64,000 nt of DNA from Pseudomonas oligotrophica (GCF_021726475.1 NZ_JAKJRU010000001.1:558001-622000); one strand, 5' to 3'; counted from the stretch's first letter, positions 16,309 to 26,342 are shown. Notes: generated by a model from the sequence alone, not told the origin. A program made the numbers and translations.

Positions 16309-17327
16309 GCGCATCCCGCAAGAGCGATCCCAAAGCCAACCCGAGCACCGCCGAGCGTGTCGGTGGCTCGGTGAAGAAGGTCGAGGCGAAACACGACGAA
16401 CCGGATTTCAGGACACTGTTCCACGCCTGGCTGGAGAGCCACCGCGCGAGCCTGGTGGACAGCCTCGGCCGCCTGCTCAAGCAGCCGATCGGCAGCTTCT
16501 TCACTTGCCTGGTGATGGCGGTGGCGCTGAGCCTGCCGATGGGCCTGGCGCTGCTCTTGGACAACGTCGAGCGGCTCGGCGGCTCCTGGCAACGTGCCGC
16601 GCAGATCTCGGTGTTCCTGCGCCTGGATGTCGACGCCGCCGCCGGCCAGCGCCTGCGCGAGGAGATCGCCGCGCTGCCGGACGTGGCCGAGGCGCAGTGG
16701 ATCAGCCGCGAGGCGGCGCTGGAGGAGTTCCAGCAGCTCTCGGGCATCGGCGAGGCGCTCCGCGAGCTGCCGGACAACCCGCTGCCGGGCTCGGTACTGG
16801 TGACGCCCAGGGAGATCGACAAGGACAAGCTCGAGGCGTTGCGCCAGACCCTCGCCGGCATGCCGGGCGTCGAGCAGGCGCAGCTGGACCTGCTCTGGGT
16901 CGAGCGGCTGACCGCGATCCTCAAGCTCGGCGACCGCTTCGTCTTCGGCCTGACCCTGCTGCTGGTGGCCACGCTGCTGCTGGTGATCGGCAACACCATC
17001 CGCCTGCATATCGAGAACCGCCGCACCGAGATCGAGGTGGTCAAGCTGGTCGGCGGGACCGATGGCTACGTGCGCCGACCCTTCCTCTACATGGGCGCGA
17101 TCTACGGCCTGGGTGCCGGGTTGATCGCCTGGGCGCTGCTGGCCTACGGGCTGGGCTGGCTGAACGAGGCGGTGGTCCGGCTCGCCGGGCTCTACGGCAG
17201 CGACTTCGGCCTGGCCGGCGTGCCTTCGGGCGATGCCGTTTCGCTGGTGGTCGGTGCCGTGCTGCTGGGCTATATCGGCGCCTGGCTGGCGGTCGCCCGG
17301 CACCTCAGCGAACTTGCGCCGCGCTAA
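16305..17327 (+). CDS. ftsX: Cell-division membrane protein FtsX
   Basis: The 340-residue inner-membrane partner of FtsE. It has a cytoplasmic basic N-terminus (about 1-60), a first membrane helix at about 65-88, a periplasmic domain (about 90-200) and three further helices toward the C-terminus. [11 protein letters not shown] is the conserved cytoplasmic-side loop. FtsEX couples ATP use to activation of amidases and endopeptidases at the septum. It is the last gene of the ftsYEX operon. The rpoH promoter region follows within 30 bases. Confidence 0.97.
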   Translation: MSASRKSDPKANPSTAERVGGSVKKVEAKHDEPDFRTLFHAWLESHRASLVDSLGRLLKQPIGSFFTCLVMAVALSLPMGLALLLDNVERLGGSWQRAAQISVFLRLDVDAAAGQRLREEIAALPDVAEAQWISREAALEEFQQLSGIGEALRELPDNPLPGSVLVTPREIDKDKLEALRQTLAGMPGVEQAQLDLLWVERLTAILKLGDRFVFGLTLLLVATLLLVIGNTIRLHIENRRTEIEVVKLVGGTDGYVRRPFLYMGAIYGLGAGLIAWALLAYGLGWLNEAVVRLAGLYGSDFGLAGVPSGDAVSLVVGAVLLGYIGAWLAVARHLSELAPR

Positions 17328-17357
17328 CCTAATTTTCTGTTTTGAAAGGCGTTTTCC

Positions 17358-17414
17358 AGGCCTGTGGGGGAACTTATCCACAGGCCTTGCAGTCATAGGG
17401 GCCAGTGCTACACT
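17358..17414 (+). promoter_or_regulatory. Composite rpoH control region: AlgU-like and sigma-70 promoters, DnaA box, perfect inverted repeat
   Basis: Four signals overlap here. (1) AGGCCTGTGG (17358-17367) and CCACAGGCCT (17378-17387) form a perfect 10-base inverted repeat with a 10-base loop. (2) The loop contains GAACTT (17370-17375), followed 17 bases later by TCATA (17393-17397); this resembles an AlgU/sigma-E promoter (GAACTT then TCTGA). (3) TTATCCACA (17374-17382) is a perfect DnaA box. (4) TTGCAG (17387-17392) and TACACT (17409-17414), 16 bases apart, resemble a sigma-70 promoter. In P. aeruginosa, rpoH is known to be partly AlgU-dependent, and in E. coli DnaA binds the rpoH promoter. 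Confidence 0.65.
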
Positions 17415-17442
17415 GCTGCAGCTTCACTTCGGGAGGAACTGC

Positions 17443-18297
<855 letters not shown>

Positions 18298-18319
18298 GCC
18301 CGGCCGTACCGTTGGATCG

Positions 18320-18356
18320 AACGCGGAGTCTGCTTGCAGGCTCCGCGTTTTTCTTT
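18320..18356 (+). terminator. Intrinsic terminator of rpoH
   Basis: AACGCGGAG (18320-18328) pairs with CTCCGCGTT (18341-18349). The inner CTGC/GCAG pairs extend the stem with one T-G mismatch. A T-rich tract (TTTTTCTTT) follows. It is a strong rho-independent terminator, 22 bases after the stop codon. Confidence 0.88.
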
Positions 18357-18370
18357 GCCCGGCCGATTCT

Positions 18371-20932
18371 TCAGTCGCGCTCTGCGCCGCCGACCAGGGC
18401 GTTGCGCAGGGTCTCCAGCAATTGCGCGCTGCCGATGGGCTTGTGCAGCCAGAACACGCCATGGGCCAGCAGCGCCTCGTCGAGTTGCGGTGCGGCGGAG
18501 ATCACCACCACCGGCAGCTCCTTGAGTGCCGGGTCGTTGCGCAGCTCCTCGACGAACTGGCGCCCGCTGCCGTCGGGCAGGTGCAGGTCCAGGGTCATGG
18601 CCCGGTAGCGTGCCTGCGCCAGGCGCTCGCGTGCCTGCTGCAGGCTCTGCACGCGATCGACCGCGTAGCCGCCTTCGCTGAGCATCAGGTGCAGCAGGCG
18701 GCCGGTGTCCGGCTCGTCCTCGACCACCAGCAGGCGCGGGCGGCCGTCGTCCTCGGCCGGTTGGTCGGCCATCGGCGGTTGTACCGGCAGCTCGAACCAG
18801 AAGGTCGAGCCGTGGCCTTCCTCGCTGTCGAAGCCGACCGTGCCGCCCATGCGCTCGACCAGCTCCTTGGTGATCGCCAGGCCCAGGCCGGTGCCGGCCT
18901 TGGTGCGGCTGTCGGAGGTGTCGGCCTGGGCGAACTTGGCGAACACCTGGCTGCGAAAGCCCGCCGGGATGCCCGGGCCCTGGTCGGTCACGCAGACCCG
19001 CACCAGCCCGTCGCGCTGCAGCACATGCACCTGCACCTCGCCGCCCTGGTGGGTGAACTTGATGGCGTTGGACAGCAGGTTGCTCAGCACCTGCTGCAGG
19101 CGCAGGCCGTCGACCCAGACCGTGACCGGCGGCGGCGCCGCCAGCACGCAGCGCACGCCGTGCTGCTCGGCGAAGCCCTGGTTGTTGGCCAGCGCCTCTT
19201 CCAGCAGCTGGACCAGCGCATGCTCGCGCATGTCGAAGGTCATCTTGCCGGCGGCGATCTTCTCCATGTCCAGCAGGTCGTTGATCAGGTGGCCCAGGCG
19301 CAGGCTGTTGCGGTAGGCGATCTCGAGCATCTGCTGCATGGCTGGCGGCGCCTTGCCCAGCGCACCGCCGTTGATCAGGCCGAGGGCGCCGGTGATCGAG
19401 GTCAGCGGGGTGCGCAGCTCGTGGCTCACCGTGGAGACGAACTCGTTCTTCAACTGCTCGACGCGCTTGTGCTCGGTCAGGTCCATGATGGTCCCGGTGA
19501 TCCGCTGGGCCTGGCCGTCGAGGTCGCGCTGGATGTAGCCGCGCAGCAGCACCGGGACGATGCGCCCGCTCTTGTGCTGCATGCGCAGCTCGGCGGTGAA
19601 GTGATCCCGGCGCGACAGCATGGCCTTGGCCAGGCGCGAGCGCTCGTGCGGGACGTCCTCGGCGACGACGAAGCGCTCCCACAGGCGCAGGTCGCAGGGG
19701 AATTCCTCGGCGCGGTGGCCGAGCATCTCCCAGGCGCGCGCCGAGGCATACAGCGTGCCGGCCTCCAGGTTGAGGTCCCAGAGCCCGTCGTTGCTGCCCT
19801 TGAGCGCCAGCGACAGGCGCTCCTCGCTGAGCCTGAGGTCGTGCTTGCTGCGGCGGATGGCCTGGGTCATGCGTTCGGCCAGGGCCTTGGCGCGGCGCTG
19901 GCGCAGGGCCAGCGAGGCGGTGAGGAAGAACAGCAGCAGGCTCATGCCGATGCTCAGCAGCACCAGCGTCGCCCAGTTGGCGTGGAAGCGCTCGTCGAAC
20001 TCGGCCAGGCTGGTCATGCGCAGGGTCCAGACCTGCCCGTAGGCATGCAGCTGCTGCAGTTCGCTGTACTGCCCGGCGGCCGGCCCGTTCGCGGTCGTGC
20101 TGGTGAAGATCTCGTCCTCCGGGCGTTCGGCCGCGCCGGCATAGATGCGCAGTTCCAGCGGCAGGTCCATGTTGCGCAGGATGCCGTTGACCAGGTTGCT
20201 GACGCGATAGGGGCTGTAGACGAAGCCGCGGAGCGCCCGCATGCGCTGCTCCGGGCTGCCCAGCGGCATGCCCTGGCGGTAGACGGGGACGTAGAGCAGC
20301 ACGCCGGCCTGGACCTTGCCGTGGGTCTCCTGCATCAGGGTGACCATGCCGGTGATGCTGGTCAGGCCCTGTTCGGCGGCGCGTTGCATGGCCTGCCGGC
20401 GGGCCGGGTCCGAATACATGTCGTAGCCGAACGCGGCGCGGTTGCGCGGGGTGAACGGCTCGAGATAGACGATGGAGGTGTACAGCGGGCGCTCGCCCGG
20501 CGGGTGCACCGCGTAGTCGGGAAAGCCCTCGGCCTGCACCTGGCGCAGGTGTGCGGGCAGGTCCTCGGGCTGGATCGCGCGGCTGAAGCCGACGCCCTGG
20601 ATGCCGGGGTAGTTATCGGCCAGTTGCAGGCGCTGGACATAGATCCGCCACTGCTCGCGGCTGACCTCGCCGGTGGCGTCGAACAGCCCGGCGCCGCCGA
20701 GCAGGATCTGCTCGTGATCGAGCAGGCGCTTGCGCAGCGCCTCGGTGACCTTCTCGCCGAGCAGGTGGAATTCCTGGCGCGCCGCCCGGGTTTCGCGTGC
20801 CTGGAAGTGCTGGAACAGCACCAGCTGGACCAGCAGGGTGAACAGCAGGACCAGCCAGGCGACGCCGTTGCGCCAGTCGACGAGCTGCTTGAGGCCCGGG
20901 GTCGGGTTGGGTTCGATGGCTGGGTCGCTCAT
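18371..20932 (-). CDS. Hybrid sensor histidine kinase (CHASE-PAS-HisKA-HATPase-REC)
   Basis: An 853-residue membrane sensor. A first membrane helix is at about 22-42, and a periplasmic CHASE domain spans about 75-300 (YPGIQGVGFSRAI is characteristic). A second helix at about 320-342 precedes a PAS domain (about 385-490), HisKA with phospho-acceptor SHELRTPL (about 512-519), a HATPase with NAIKFTHQGG, DQGPGIP and GTGLGLAI, and a C-terminal receiver (LLVVEDEPDTG and LDLHLPDGSG). CHASE domains sense small external ligands. No output regulator is next to it; the neighbour upstream is a PAS-GGDEF-EAL protein. I choose the ATG at 20932 over a GTG at 20941. This pair is not at this place in PAO1 as I recall it. 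Confidence 0.9.
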   Translation of the reverse strand: MSDPAIEPNPTPGLKQLVDWRNGVAWLVLLFTLLVQLVLFQHFQARETRAARQEFHLLGEKVTEALRKRLLDHEQILLGGAGLFDATGEVSREQWRIYVQRLQLADNYPGIQGVGFSRAIQPEDLPAHLRQVQAEGFPDYAVHPPGERPLYTSIVYLEPFTPRNRAAFGYDMYSDPARRQAMQRAAEQGLTSITGMVTLMQETHGKVQAGVLLYVPVYRQGMPLGSPEQRMRALRGFVYSPYRVSNLVNGILRNMDLPLELRIYAGAAERPEDEIFTSTTANGPAAGQYSELQQLHAYGQVWTLRMTSLAEFDERFHANWATLVLLSIGMSLLLFFLTASLALRQRRAKALAERMTQAIRRSKHDLRLSEERLSLALKGSNDGLWDLNLEAGTLYASARAWEMLGHRAEEFPCDLRLWERFVVAEDVPHERSRLAKAMLSRRDHFTAELRMQHKSGRIVPVLLRGYIQRDLDGQAQRITGTIMDLTEHKRVEQLKNEFVSTVSHELRTPLTSITGALGLINGGALGKAPPAMQQMLEIAYRNSLRLGHLINDLLDMEKIAAGKMTFDMREHALVQLLEEALANNQGFAEQHGVRCVLAAPPPVTVWVDGLRLQQVLSNLLSNAIKFTHQGGEVQVHVLQRDGLVRVCVTDQGPGIPAGFRSQVFAKFAQADTSDSRTKAGTGLGLAITKELVERMGGTVGFDSEEGHGSTFWFELPVQPPMADQPAEDDGRPRLLVVEDEPDTGRLLHLMLSEGGYAVDRVQSLQQARERLAQARYRAMTLDLHLPDGSGRQFVEELRNDPALKELPVVVISAAPQLDEALLAHGVFWLHKPIGSAQLLETLRNALVGGAERD

Positions 20933-21052
20933 TGCCTTCACTGCCGGGCGCTGCGGGGCGCGATGGTTTCGACTCGATCGTGGCCCGCCGCACGGGTACG
21001 TCAGCGTATCGTGGCCTAGCTTACCTGTGCGTCCAGGCCATTGATACCGAGG

Positions 21053-22969
21053 CTAGCGGCAGCCCTGGTGCTGCGGCAGCGCGCGCGGCCGCCAGTCGAT
21101 GGCCTCCGGCAGGCAGGGGCGGGCCAGGCCGAAGCCCTGGCCATAGTCGCAGTGGTGGTCGAGCAGGAAGTGCGCCTGGAAGTCGTGCTCGATGCCCTCG
21201 GCGACCACCTTCAGCCCCAGGTTGTGCGCCAGGCCGATCACCGAGCGGGTGATCGCCGCGTCCTCGCGGTCGTCGGGCAGTCCGGCGACGAAGCCCTGGT
21301 CGATCTTCAGCTTGTGCACGTTCATCCGCTTGAGGCGCAGCAGCGAGGAATGCCCGGTGCCGAAGTCGTCGATCGCCAGCCGCACGCCGAGCTGGCGCAG
21401 GCGCTGCAGCAGGTCGATGGCCGCCTCGGGGTCCTGCATGACCGCGCTCTCGGTGATCTCCAGCTCCAGGTGACGGGCCGCCAGGCCGGTGTCGGCGAGG
21501 ATGCTGGCGACCTGCAGGTCGAGCTCGCCGTGGCCGAACAGGCGGCTGGAGATATTCACCGCGACGAACTCGAGCGGGCGGCCCTCGGCCTGCCACTGGC
21601 GCATCTGCCGGCAGGCCTGCTCCAGCACCCAGCGGTCGATCGCGCCGATCAGGCCGTTCTCCTCGGCCATGGGAATGAACTGCGCCGGCGAGATCGGCCC
21701 GTGCTGCGGGTGTTCCCAACGCACCAGCGCCTCGACGCCGCGGATCGTGCCGCTGGCCAGGTGGAAGATCGGCTGGTAGTGCACCCGCAGCTGCTGCTGT
21801 TCGAGGGCCTGGCGCAGCGCGGTGGCCAGTTCCATGCGCTGCTGCGCGTGGCTGGTCAGCTCCTGGCTGTAGAAGGCGTAGGTCGAGCGGCCGCTGCCCT
21901 TGGCCTTGAACAGCGCCGAGTCGCCGTTGCGCATCAGCTGCTCGACGTCGCGGATCGCGTGCGGGTAGAGCACGATGCCGATGCTGGCGCTGCTGAACAG
22001 GTCGCGGCCCTGCAGGCGGTAGGGGCGGGCGAGGGCGTCGAGCAGGCGCAGCGCCAGGGCTGCCGCCTGATCGGCGCTGCAATCCTCGTGCAGCAGGGCG
22101 AACTCGTCGCCACCCAGGCGTGCCAGCGTCATGCCCGGCTGGACCAGGCCCTGCAGGCGCCCGGCAACCGCCTGCAGCAGAGCATCGCCGAGGCTGTGGC
22201 CGAGGCTTTCGTTGATGTCCTTGAAGTGGTCGAGGTCGATCAGCAGCAGCGCGCCGCCGCGCCGGCTCGCGCGGGCGCGCTCCAGGCTCTGCTTGGCGCG
22301 CTCGCTGAACAGCAGGCGATTGGGCAGGCCGACCAGCGGATCGTAGTGGGCGAGCTGGTCGAGCTCCTCCTGTGAGCGCTTGAGCGCGGACAGGTCGGAG
22401 AACACCGCCACATAGTGGCTGACCAGGCCCCGCTCATCGCGGATGCTGCGCAGGTTCTGCCATTGCGGGTACACCTCGCCGCTCTTGCGCCGGTTCCAGA
22501 TCTCGCCGCTCCAGGCGCCCTCGGCCTGTAGTGCTTGCCACATGGCTCGATAGAAGTTGGCGTCGTGCTTGCCCGAGGCGAACAGCCCCGGGGTCTTGCC
22601 CAGCACCTCATCGGTGGCATAGCCGGTGATGCGGCTGAAGGCCGGGTTGACGTGGACGATACGCTGCTGGCTGTCGGTGACCAGCACGCCCTCGAGGGTG
22701 CTGTCGAACACCGCTGCGGCCTGGCGCAGGCTGGACTCCTTCAGGCGCAGGGCGTCCTGCTCGGCAGCCAGGCGGCGCAGGTGGCGATGCTCGAGCAGGT
22801 AAAGCACGAAGGTGCTGAGCACGACGAACAGCGTGCCCTTGGCCAGCGCCCAGGCTTGCAGCTGGCCGGTATCCGGCACCAGGCGGTGCAACAGCGGGTC
22901 GCTGGCCAGCAGCCAGAGCATGGAAATCGCGAAGTAGCCGAGGCTAAGCCGCAGCAGGTGCATGTTCAT
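21053..22969 (-). CDS. Membrane PAS-GGDEF-EAL cyclic-di-GMP enzyme
   Basis: A 638-residue protein. Two N-terminal membrane helices (about 10-30 and 42-60) precede a PAS domain (about 82-200), GGDEF (286-290) and EAL (413-415). The GGDEF signature is intact (ARLGGDEF), but no RxxD inhibitory site lies five residues before it. The EAL domain keeps EALVRW, EITES, DDFGTGHSS, KIDQGF and AEGIE, so phosphodiesterase activity is expected. Either or both activities may operate. It is upstream of, and in the same direction as, the hybrid kinase gene, 120 bases apart, so they may be co-regulated. The start at 22969 (MNMHLLRL) is the first ATG before the hydrophobic segment. Confidence 0.92.
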   Translation of the reverse strand: MNMHLLRLSLGYFAISMLWLLASDPLLHRLVPDTGQLQAWALAKGTLFVVLSTFVLYLLEHRHLRRLAAEQDALRLKESSLRQAAAVFDSTLEGVLVTDSQQRIVHVNPAFSRITGYATDEVLGKTPGLFASGKHDANFYRAMWQALQAEGAWSGEIWNRRKSGEVYPQWQNLRSIRDERGLVSHYVAVFSDLSALKRSQEELDQLAHYDPLVGLPNRLLFSERAKQSLERARASRRGGALLLIDLDHFKDINESLGHSLGDALLQAVAGRLQGLVQPGMTLARLGGDEFALLHEDCSADQAAALALRLLDALARPYRLQGRDLFSSASIGIVLYPHAIRDVEQLMRNGDSALFKAKGSGRSTYAFYSQELTSHAQQRMELATALRQALEQQQLRVHYQPIFHLASGTIRGVEALVRWEHPQHGPISPAQFIPMAEENGLIGAIDRWVLEQACRQMRQWQAEGRPLEFVAVNISSRLFGHGELDLQVASILADTGLAARHLELEITESAVMQDPEAAIDLLQRLRQLGVRLAIDDFGTGHSSLLRLKRMNVHKLKIDQGFVAGLPDDREDAAITRSVIGLAHNLGLKVVAEGIEHDFQAHFLLDHHCDYGQGFGLARPCLPEAIDWRPRALPQHQGCR

Positions 22970-23110
22970 CTTCAAAACCGTGGCCGGTACTTCATGAAGC
23001 CCGCCGGAGGTGAGGCCTGGCGGGGAAGCGCGCGGCCGGGGCCGCGCCAAGGTGGCGAATTGTCCCGCAACGGCGTTGCCCGAATATTGCCGCGGGTCAT
23101 TAACGAATCG

Positions 23111-23803
23111 TTACAGGCGGCGCAGGTAGTCGCTGCCGCCGAGCTGGCGCATCTGCTGGCGAATCCAGCCGGCCCGGCGCTGGACGTAGCCGCTCGGGCG
23201 ACCGGCGTCCCAGCTGCGCGGGTTGGGCAGCACCGCCGCCAGCAGGCTGGCCTGGGTGGTGGACAGGTAGGGCGCGCCGCGGCCGAAGTGATGTCGCGCG
23301 GCTGCCTCGGCACCGAAGATGCCGTCGCCCCATTCGACACTGTTGAGGTAGACCTCGAGGATGCGCTGCTTGGGCCAGAGCAGCTCGATCAGCGCGGTGA
23401 ACCAGGCCTCCAGCGCCTTGCGCGGCCAGCTGCGCCCGGACCAGAGGAACAGGTTCTTGGCTACCTGCTGGCTGAGCGTGCTGGCGCCGCGCAGCGAGCC
23501 GCCGGCCTGGTTGTGCTGCAGCGCGGCGCGGATGGCGGCGACGTCGAAGCCCCAGTGCTCGGCGAACTTCTGGTCCTCGGCGGCGATGACCGCCATCTTC
23601 AGGTCGTCCGGCAGTTCTTTCCACGGCCGCCACTGGCGTTCGAGGTCGATGCTCGGTCCGCTGGTCCAGGACTGCAGCTTGCGCTCGACCATCAGCGCGG
23701 TGAACGGCGGCGCCACCCAGCGCAGGGCCAGCACCAGCAATGCCGAGACGGCGACGAACCAGAGCAGCAGCTTGAACAGGCGGCGCAGCAGGGAGCGGAG
23801 CAT
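23111..23803 (-). CDS. mtgA: Monofunctional biosynthetic peptidoglycan transglycosylase
   Basis: A 230-residue GT51 enzyme that polymerises lipid II into glycan strands. It has one N-terminal membrane anchor (about 10-30) and then the GT51 motifs: AAEDQKFAEHWGFD with catalytic Glu76, GASTLSQQVAKNLFLW, KQRILEVYLN and WGDGIFGAEAAA. There is no transpeptidase domain, as expected for MtgA. I start it at 23803 rather than 23836, because a TATAAT -10 hexamer overlaps the earlier codon. Confidence 0.96.
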   Translation of the reverse strand: MLRSLLRRLFKLLLWFVAVSALLVLALRWVAPPFTALMVERKLQSWTSGPSIDLERQWRPWKELPDDLKMAVIAAEDQKFAEHWGFDVAAIRAALQHNQAGGSLRGASTLSQQVAKNLFLWSGRSWPRKALEAWFTALIELLWPKQRILEVYLNSVEWGDGIFGAEAAARHHFGRGAPYLSTTQASLLAAVLPNPRSWDAGRPSGYVQRRAGWIRQQMRQLGGSDYLRRL

Positions 23804-23834
23804 GAGGACGTGGTCGCGGGCCAGAAGAGCGGGC

Positions 23835-23840
23835 ATTATA
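23835..23840 (-). promoter_or_regulatory. Consensus -10 hexamer (TATAAT) for mtgA
   Basis: Minus-strand TATAAT is 31 bases upstream of the chosen mtgA start. No good -35 is found at the standard distance. It lies in the 68-base gap shared with the divergent DUF423 gene. Confidence 0.45.
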
Positions 23841-23871
23841 GCGGCCGTCCCGGCCTGCCCGTCTCTGGATC

Positions 23872-24243
23872 ATGATGCGCCCGTTCCTGCTGCTCTCCGC
23901 GTTCTACGGCCTCACCGGCGTCGCCCTCGGGGCCTTCGCCGCCCATGGCCTGCGCGCCCGGCTGAGCGCCGAGTACCTGGCGGTGTTCCAGACCGCCGTG
24001 CTGTACCAGCTGGTGCATGCCCTGGCGCTGTTCGGTGTCGCGCTGCTGACGCGCCAGGTGGCGGGGCGCCTGCCCCGGCTGGCGGGCGGCTTCTTCGCCG
24101 TCGGCGTGCTGCTGTTCTCCGGCAGCCTCTACCTGCTGACCCTGACCGGCGTCGGCAAGCTCGGCATCGTCACCCCGCTCGGCGGGACCGCCTTCCTGGC
24201 CGGCTGGGCCTGCCTGCTGGCCACGGCCTGGCGGCTGCGCTAG
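23872..24243 (+). CDS. DUF423 (YgdD-family) small membrane protein
   Basis: A 123-residue inner-membrane protein with four predicted helices. It has the family hallmarks GLTGVALGAFAAHGL near the N-terminus and FSGSLYLLTLTG, then TPLGGTAFLAGW near the C-terminus. The function is unknown. Two adjacent ATG codons occur at 23872 and 23875. The thiS promoter begins within 20 bases after its stop. Confidence 0.92.
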   Translation: MMRPFLLLSAFYGLTGVALGAFAAHGLRARLSAEYLAVFQTAVLYQLVHALALFGVALLTRQVAGRLPRLAGGFFAVGVLLFSGSLYLLTLTGVGKLGIVTPLGGTAFLAGWACLLATAWRLR

Positions 24244-24260
24244 CGCTCGGCGCCTTTGCC

Positions 24261-24289
24261 TTGGTCGGCCACCCGGTTCGGGCTAGAAT
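24261..24289 (+). promoter_or_regulatory. Sigma-70 promoter of thiS
   Basis: TTGGTC (24261-24266) and TAGAAT (24284-24289) are separated by 17 bases. The start codon of thiS lies about 30 bases downstream of the -10. There is no room here for a TPP riboswitch, and no THI-box pattern is visible. Confidence 0.6.
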
Positions 24290-24319
24290 GCCGACCCCCT
24301 ATCGATGGCGGCGATCCCC

Positions 24320-24520
24320 ATGCAGATTCACTTGAATGGCGAACCCTACGAGCTGCCCGACGGCCAGACCGTCGCCGACCTGCTTGCGCGGCTGGAGCTG
24401 AGCGGCCGTCGGCTCGCGGTGGAACTGAACCTGGACATCGTGCCGCGCAGCGAGCACGGCGCCACCGCGCTGAAGGACGGTGATCGCGTCGAGGTGGTGC
24501 ACGCCATCGGCGGTGGTTGA
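24320..24520 (+). CDS. thiS: Thiamine biosynthesis sulfur carrier protein ThiS
   Basis: A 66-residue ubiquitin-like protein, [10 protein letters not shown] to VVHAIGGG. The C-terminal Gly-Gly is adenylated and thiocarboxylated, then donates sulfur to thiazole synthase. The start at 24320 gives the usual family N-terminus; the in-frame ATG at 24305 would add five atypical residues. It is followed by thiG after 71 bases. No thiF or thiO is nearby. Confidence 0.95.
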   Translation: MQIHLNGEPYELPDGQTVADLLARLELSGRRLAVELNLDIVPRSEHGATALKDGDRVEVVHAIGGG

Positions 24521-24591
24521 GCGAGCCGCAGCCCCAGCATTCCCGGCGGCATCGCAGTCGCCTCCCGCAACGTCCGAACGAGGAATACCCG

Positions 24592-25386
24592 ATGAGCACA
24601 ACGGCGCACGACAAGCCCTTCATCCTGGCCGGCCGCACCTATGAGTCGCGGCTGCTGGTCGGCACCGGCAAGTACAAGGATCTCGAGGAGACCCGCGCGG
24701 CCATCGAGGCCTCGGGCGCCGAGATCGTCACCGTCGCCGTGCGCCGCACCAACATCGGGCAGAACCCGGGCGAGCCGAACCTGCTCGACGTGATCAGCCC
24801 GGAGCGCTACACCATCCTGCCGAACACCGCCGGCTGCTACACCGCCGAGGAGGCAGTGCGCACCTGCCGCCTGGCGCGCGAGCTGCTCGACGGCCACAAG
24901 CTGGTCAAGCTGGAAGTGCTGGCCGACCAGAAGACCCTGTTCCCCAACGTCATCGAGACGCTCAAGGCCGCCGAGGTGCTGGTCAAGGACGGCTTCGACG
25001 TGATGGTCTACACCAGCGACGACCCGATCATCGCCCGCCAGCTGGCCGAGATGGGCTGCATCGCGGTGATGCCGCTGGCCGGCCTGATCGGCACCGGGCT
25101 GGGCATCTGCAACCCGTACAACCTGCGCATCATCCTCGAGGAAGCCACCGTGCCGGTGCTGGTCGATGCCGGTGTCGGCACCGCCTCCGACGCCACCATC
25201 GCCATGGAGCTCGGCTGCGAGGCGGTGCTGATGAACAGTGCCATCGCCCATGCGCAGAACCCCGTGCTGATGGCCCAGGCGATGAAGCATGCCATCGAGG
25301 CCGGGCGCCTGGCCTACCTGGCCGGACGCATGCCGAAGAAGCTCTACGCCAGCGCCTCCTCGCCGCTGGAAGGGCTGATCCGCTGA
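24592..25386 (+). CDS. thiG: Thiazole synthase ThiG
   Basis: A 264-residue TIM-barrel enzyme that condenses 1-deoxy-D-xylulose 5-phosphate, ThiS thiocarboxylate and dehydroglycine into the thiamine thiazole. The Schiff-base lysine is Lys106 in LVKLEVLAD. Phosphate-binding glycines ([12 protein letters not shown] and [11 protein letters not shown]) are intact. The start at 24592 follows GAGGAATA. A terminator-like double hairpin follows the gene. Confidence 0.97.
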   Translation: MSTTAHDKPFILAGRTYESRLLVGTGKYKDLEETRAAIEASGAEIVTVAVRRTNIGQNPGEPNLLDVISPERYTILPNTAGCYTAEEAVRTCRLARELLDGHKLVKLEVLADQKTLFPNVIETLKAAEVLVKDGFDVMVYTSDDPIIARQLAEMGCIAVMPLAGLIGTGLGICNPYNLRIILEEATVPVLVDAGVGTASDATIAMELGCEAVLMNSAIAHAQNPVLMAQAMKHAIEAGRLAYLAGRMPKKLYASASSPLEGLIR

Positions 25387-25391
25387 TCTCC

Positions 25392-25457
25392 CGGCGGTGC
25401 GTGCGCACCGCCGACGCTTGACCCTGAAGCCGACTGCGCAGTCGGCTTCGTTCATTT
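25392..25457 (+). terminator. Two tandem perfect hairpins after thiG
   Basis: First hairpin: CGGCGGTGCG (25392-25401) pairs with CGCACCGCCG (25404-25413). Second: GAAGCCGACTGC (25426-25437) pairs directly with GCAGTCGGCTTC (25438-25449), followed by GTTCATTT. The second is a likely intrinsic terminator, although its U tract is interrupted. Confidence 0.6.
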
Positions 25458-25470
25458 CAGGATGCCGTTC

Positions 25471-26193
25471 ATGACCGATGAAACCCAACAGGCGCAGCAA
25501 CCGGCCGGCGATGCGCCGCGCATGCGCACCATCAAGAGCTTCGTGATGCGTGCCGGGCGTACCACCCTCGGCCAGCAGCGCGGCCTGGAGCTGGGCTGGC
25601 CGAAGTTCGGCCTGGAACTGGCCGACGGCCTGCGCGATTTCGACCAGGTGTTCGGGCGCAGTGCGCCGCGCACCTTCGAGATCGGCTTCGGCATGGGCCA
25701 TTCGACGCTGGAGATGGCCGCCGCCGCCCCCGAGCAGGACTTCATCGGCGTGGAGGTACATACGCCCGGCGTCGGTGCGCTATTGAGCGGACTTCTGTCA
25801 CAAAACCTGCAGAACGTGCGGGTTTACAGTTGCGATGCGCTGGAAGTGCTGCGTGAATGCGTCGCCGATTCCAGCCTCGACCGGGTGCTGCTGTTCTTCC
25901 CCGATCCCTGGCACAAGAGCCGCCATCACAAGCGGCGCATCGTGCAGCCGGCGTTCGCCGAGCTGGTGCGGCAGAAGCTGAAGGTCGGTGGCGTGCTGCA
26001 CATGGCCACCGACTGGGAGCCCTACGCCGAGCACATGCTCGAGGTGATGGACGCCGCGCCCGGCTACCGCAACCTGGCCGCGGACGGCCGTTACGTGCCG
26101 CGCCCCGCGGAGCGGCCGATCACCAAGTTCGAGCGGCGCGGCGAACGTCTGGGGCACGGCGTCTGGGACCTGAAGTTCCAGCGCTGCGAATGA
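25471..26193 (+). CDS. trmB: tRNA (guanine46-N7)-methyltransferase TrmB
   Basis: A 240-residue SAM-dependent enzyme that makes m7G46 in tRNA. The SAM-binding segment is [15 protein letters not shown], the catalytic region has [15 protein letters not shown], and the substrate-side [13 protein letters not shown] motif follows. The ATG at 25471 has AGGA nine bases upstream. The ATG at 25462 would have its Shine-Dalgarno directly abutting it, so I reject that one. Confidence 0.96.
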   Translation: MTDETQQAQQPAGDAPRMRTIKSFVMRAGRTTLGQQRGLELGWPKFGLELADGLRDFDQVFGRSAPRTFEIGFGMGHSTLEMAAAAPEQDFIGVEVHTPGVGALLSGLLSQNLQNVRVYSCDALEVLRECVADSSLDRVLLFFPDPWHKSRHHKRRIVQPAFAELVRQKLKVGGVLHMATDWEPYAEHMLEVMDAAPGYRNLAADGRYVPRPAERPITKFERRGERLGHGVWDLKFQRCE

Positions 26194-26342
26194 GCGACGC
26201 CCATCCGTAGGCGTCGTCGAGCCGCCCTGGGCGGCACCAGCGGGGCGACCGGGCTCCGCTGCCACACACAATGACAACGCCAACGGACGGCAGCCGACGC
26301 ACGCAGAGGCGCGCTGGTCGTCCGACCCGCAGGGAGAAGACG

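Noticed and set aside
24241-24319. TPP riboswitch upstream of thiS
   Set aside because: The leader is about 30 bases and lacks any THI-box-like conserved segment.
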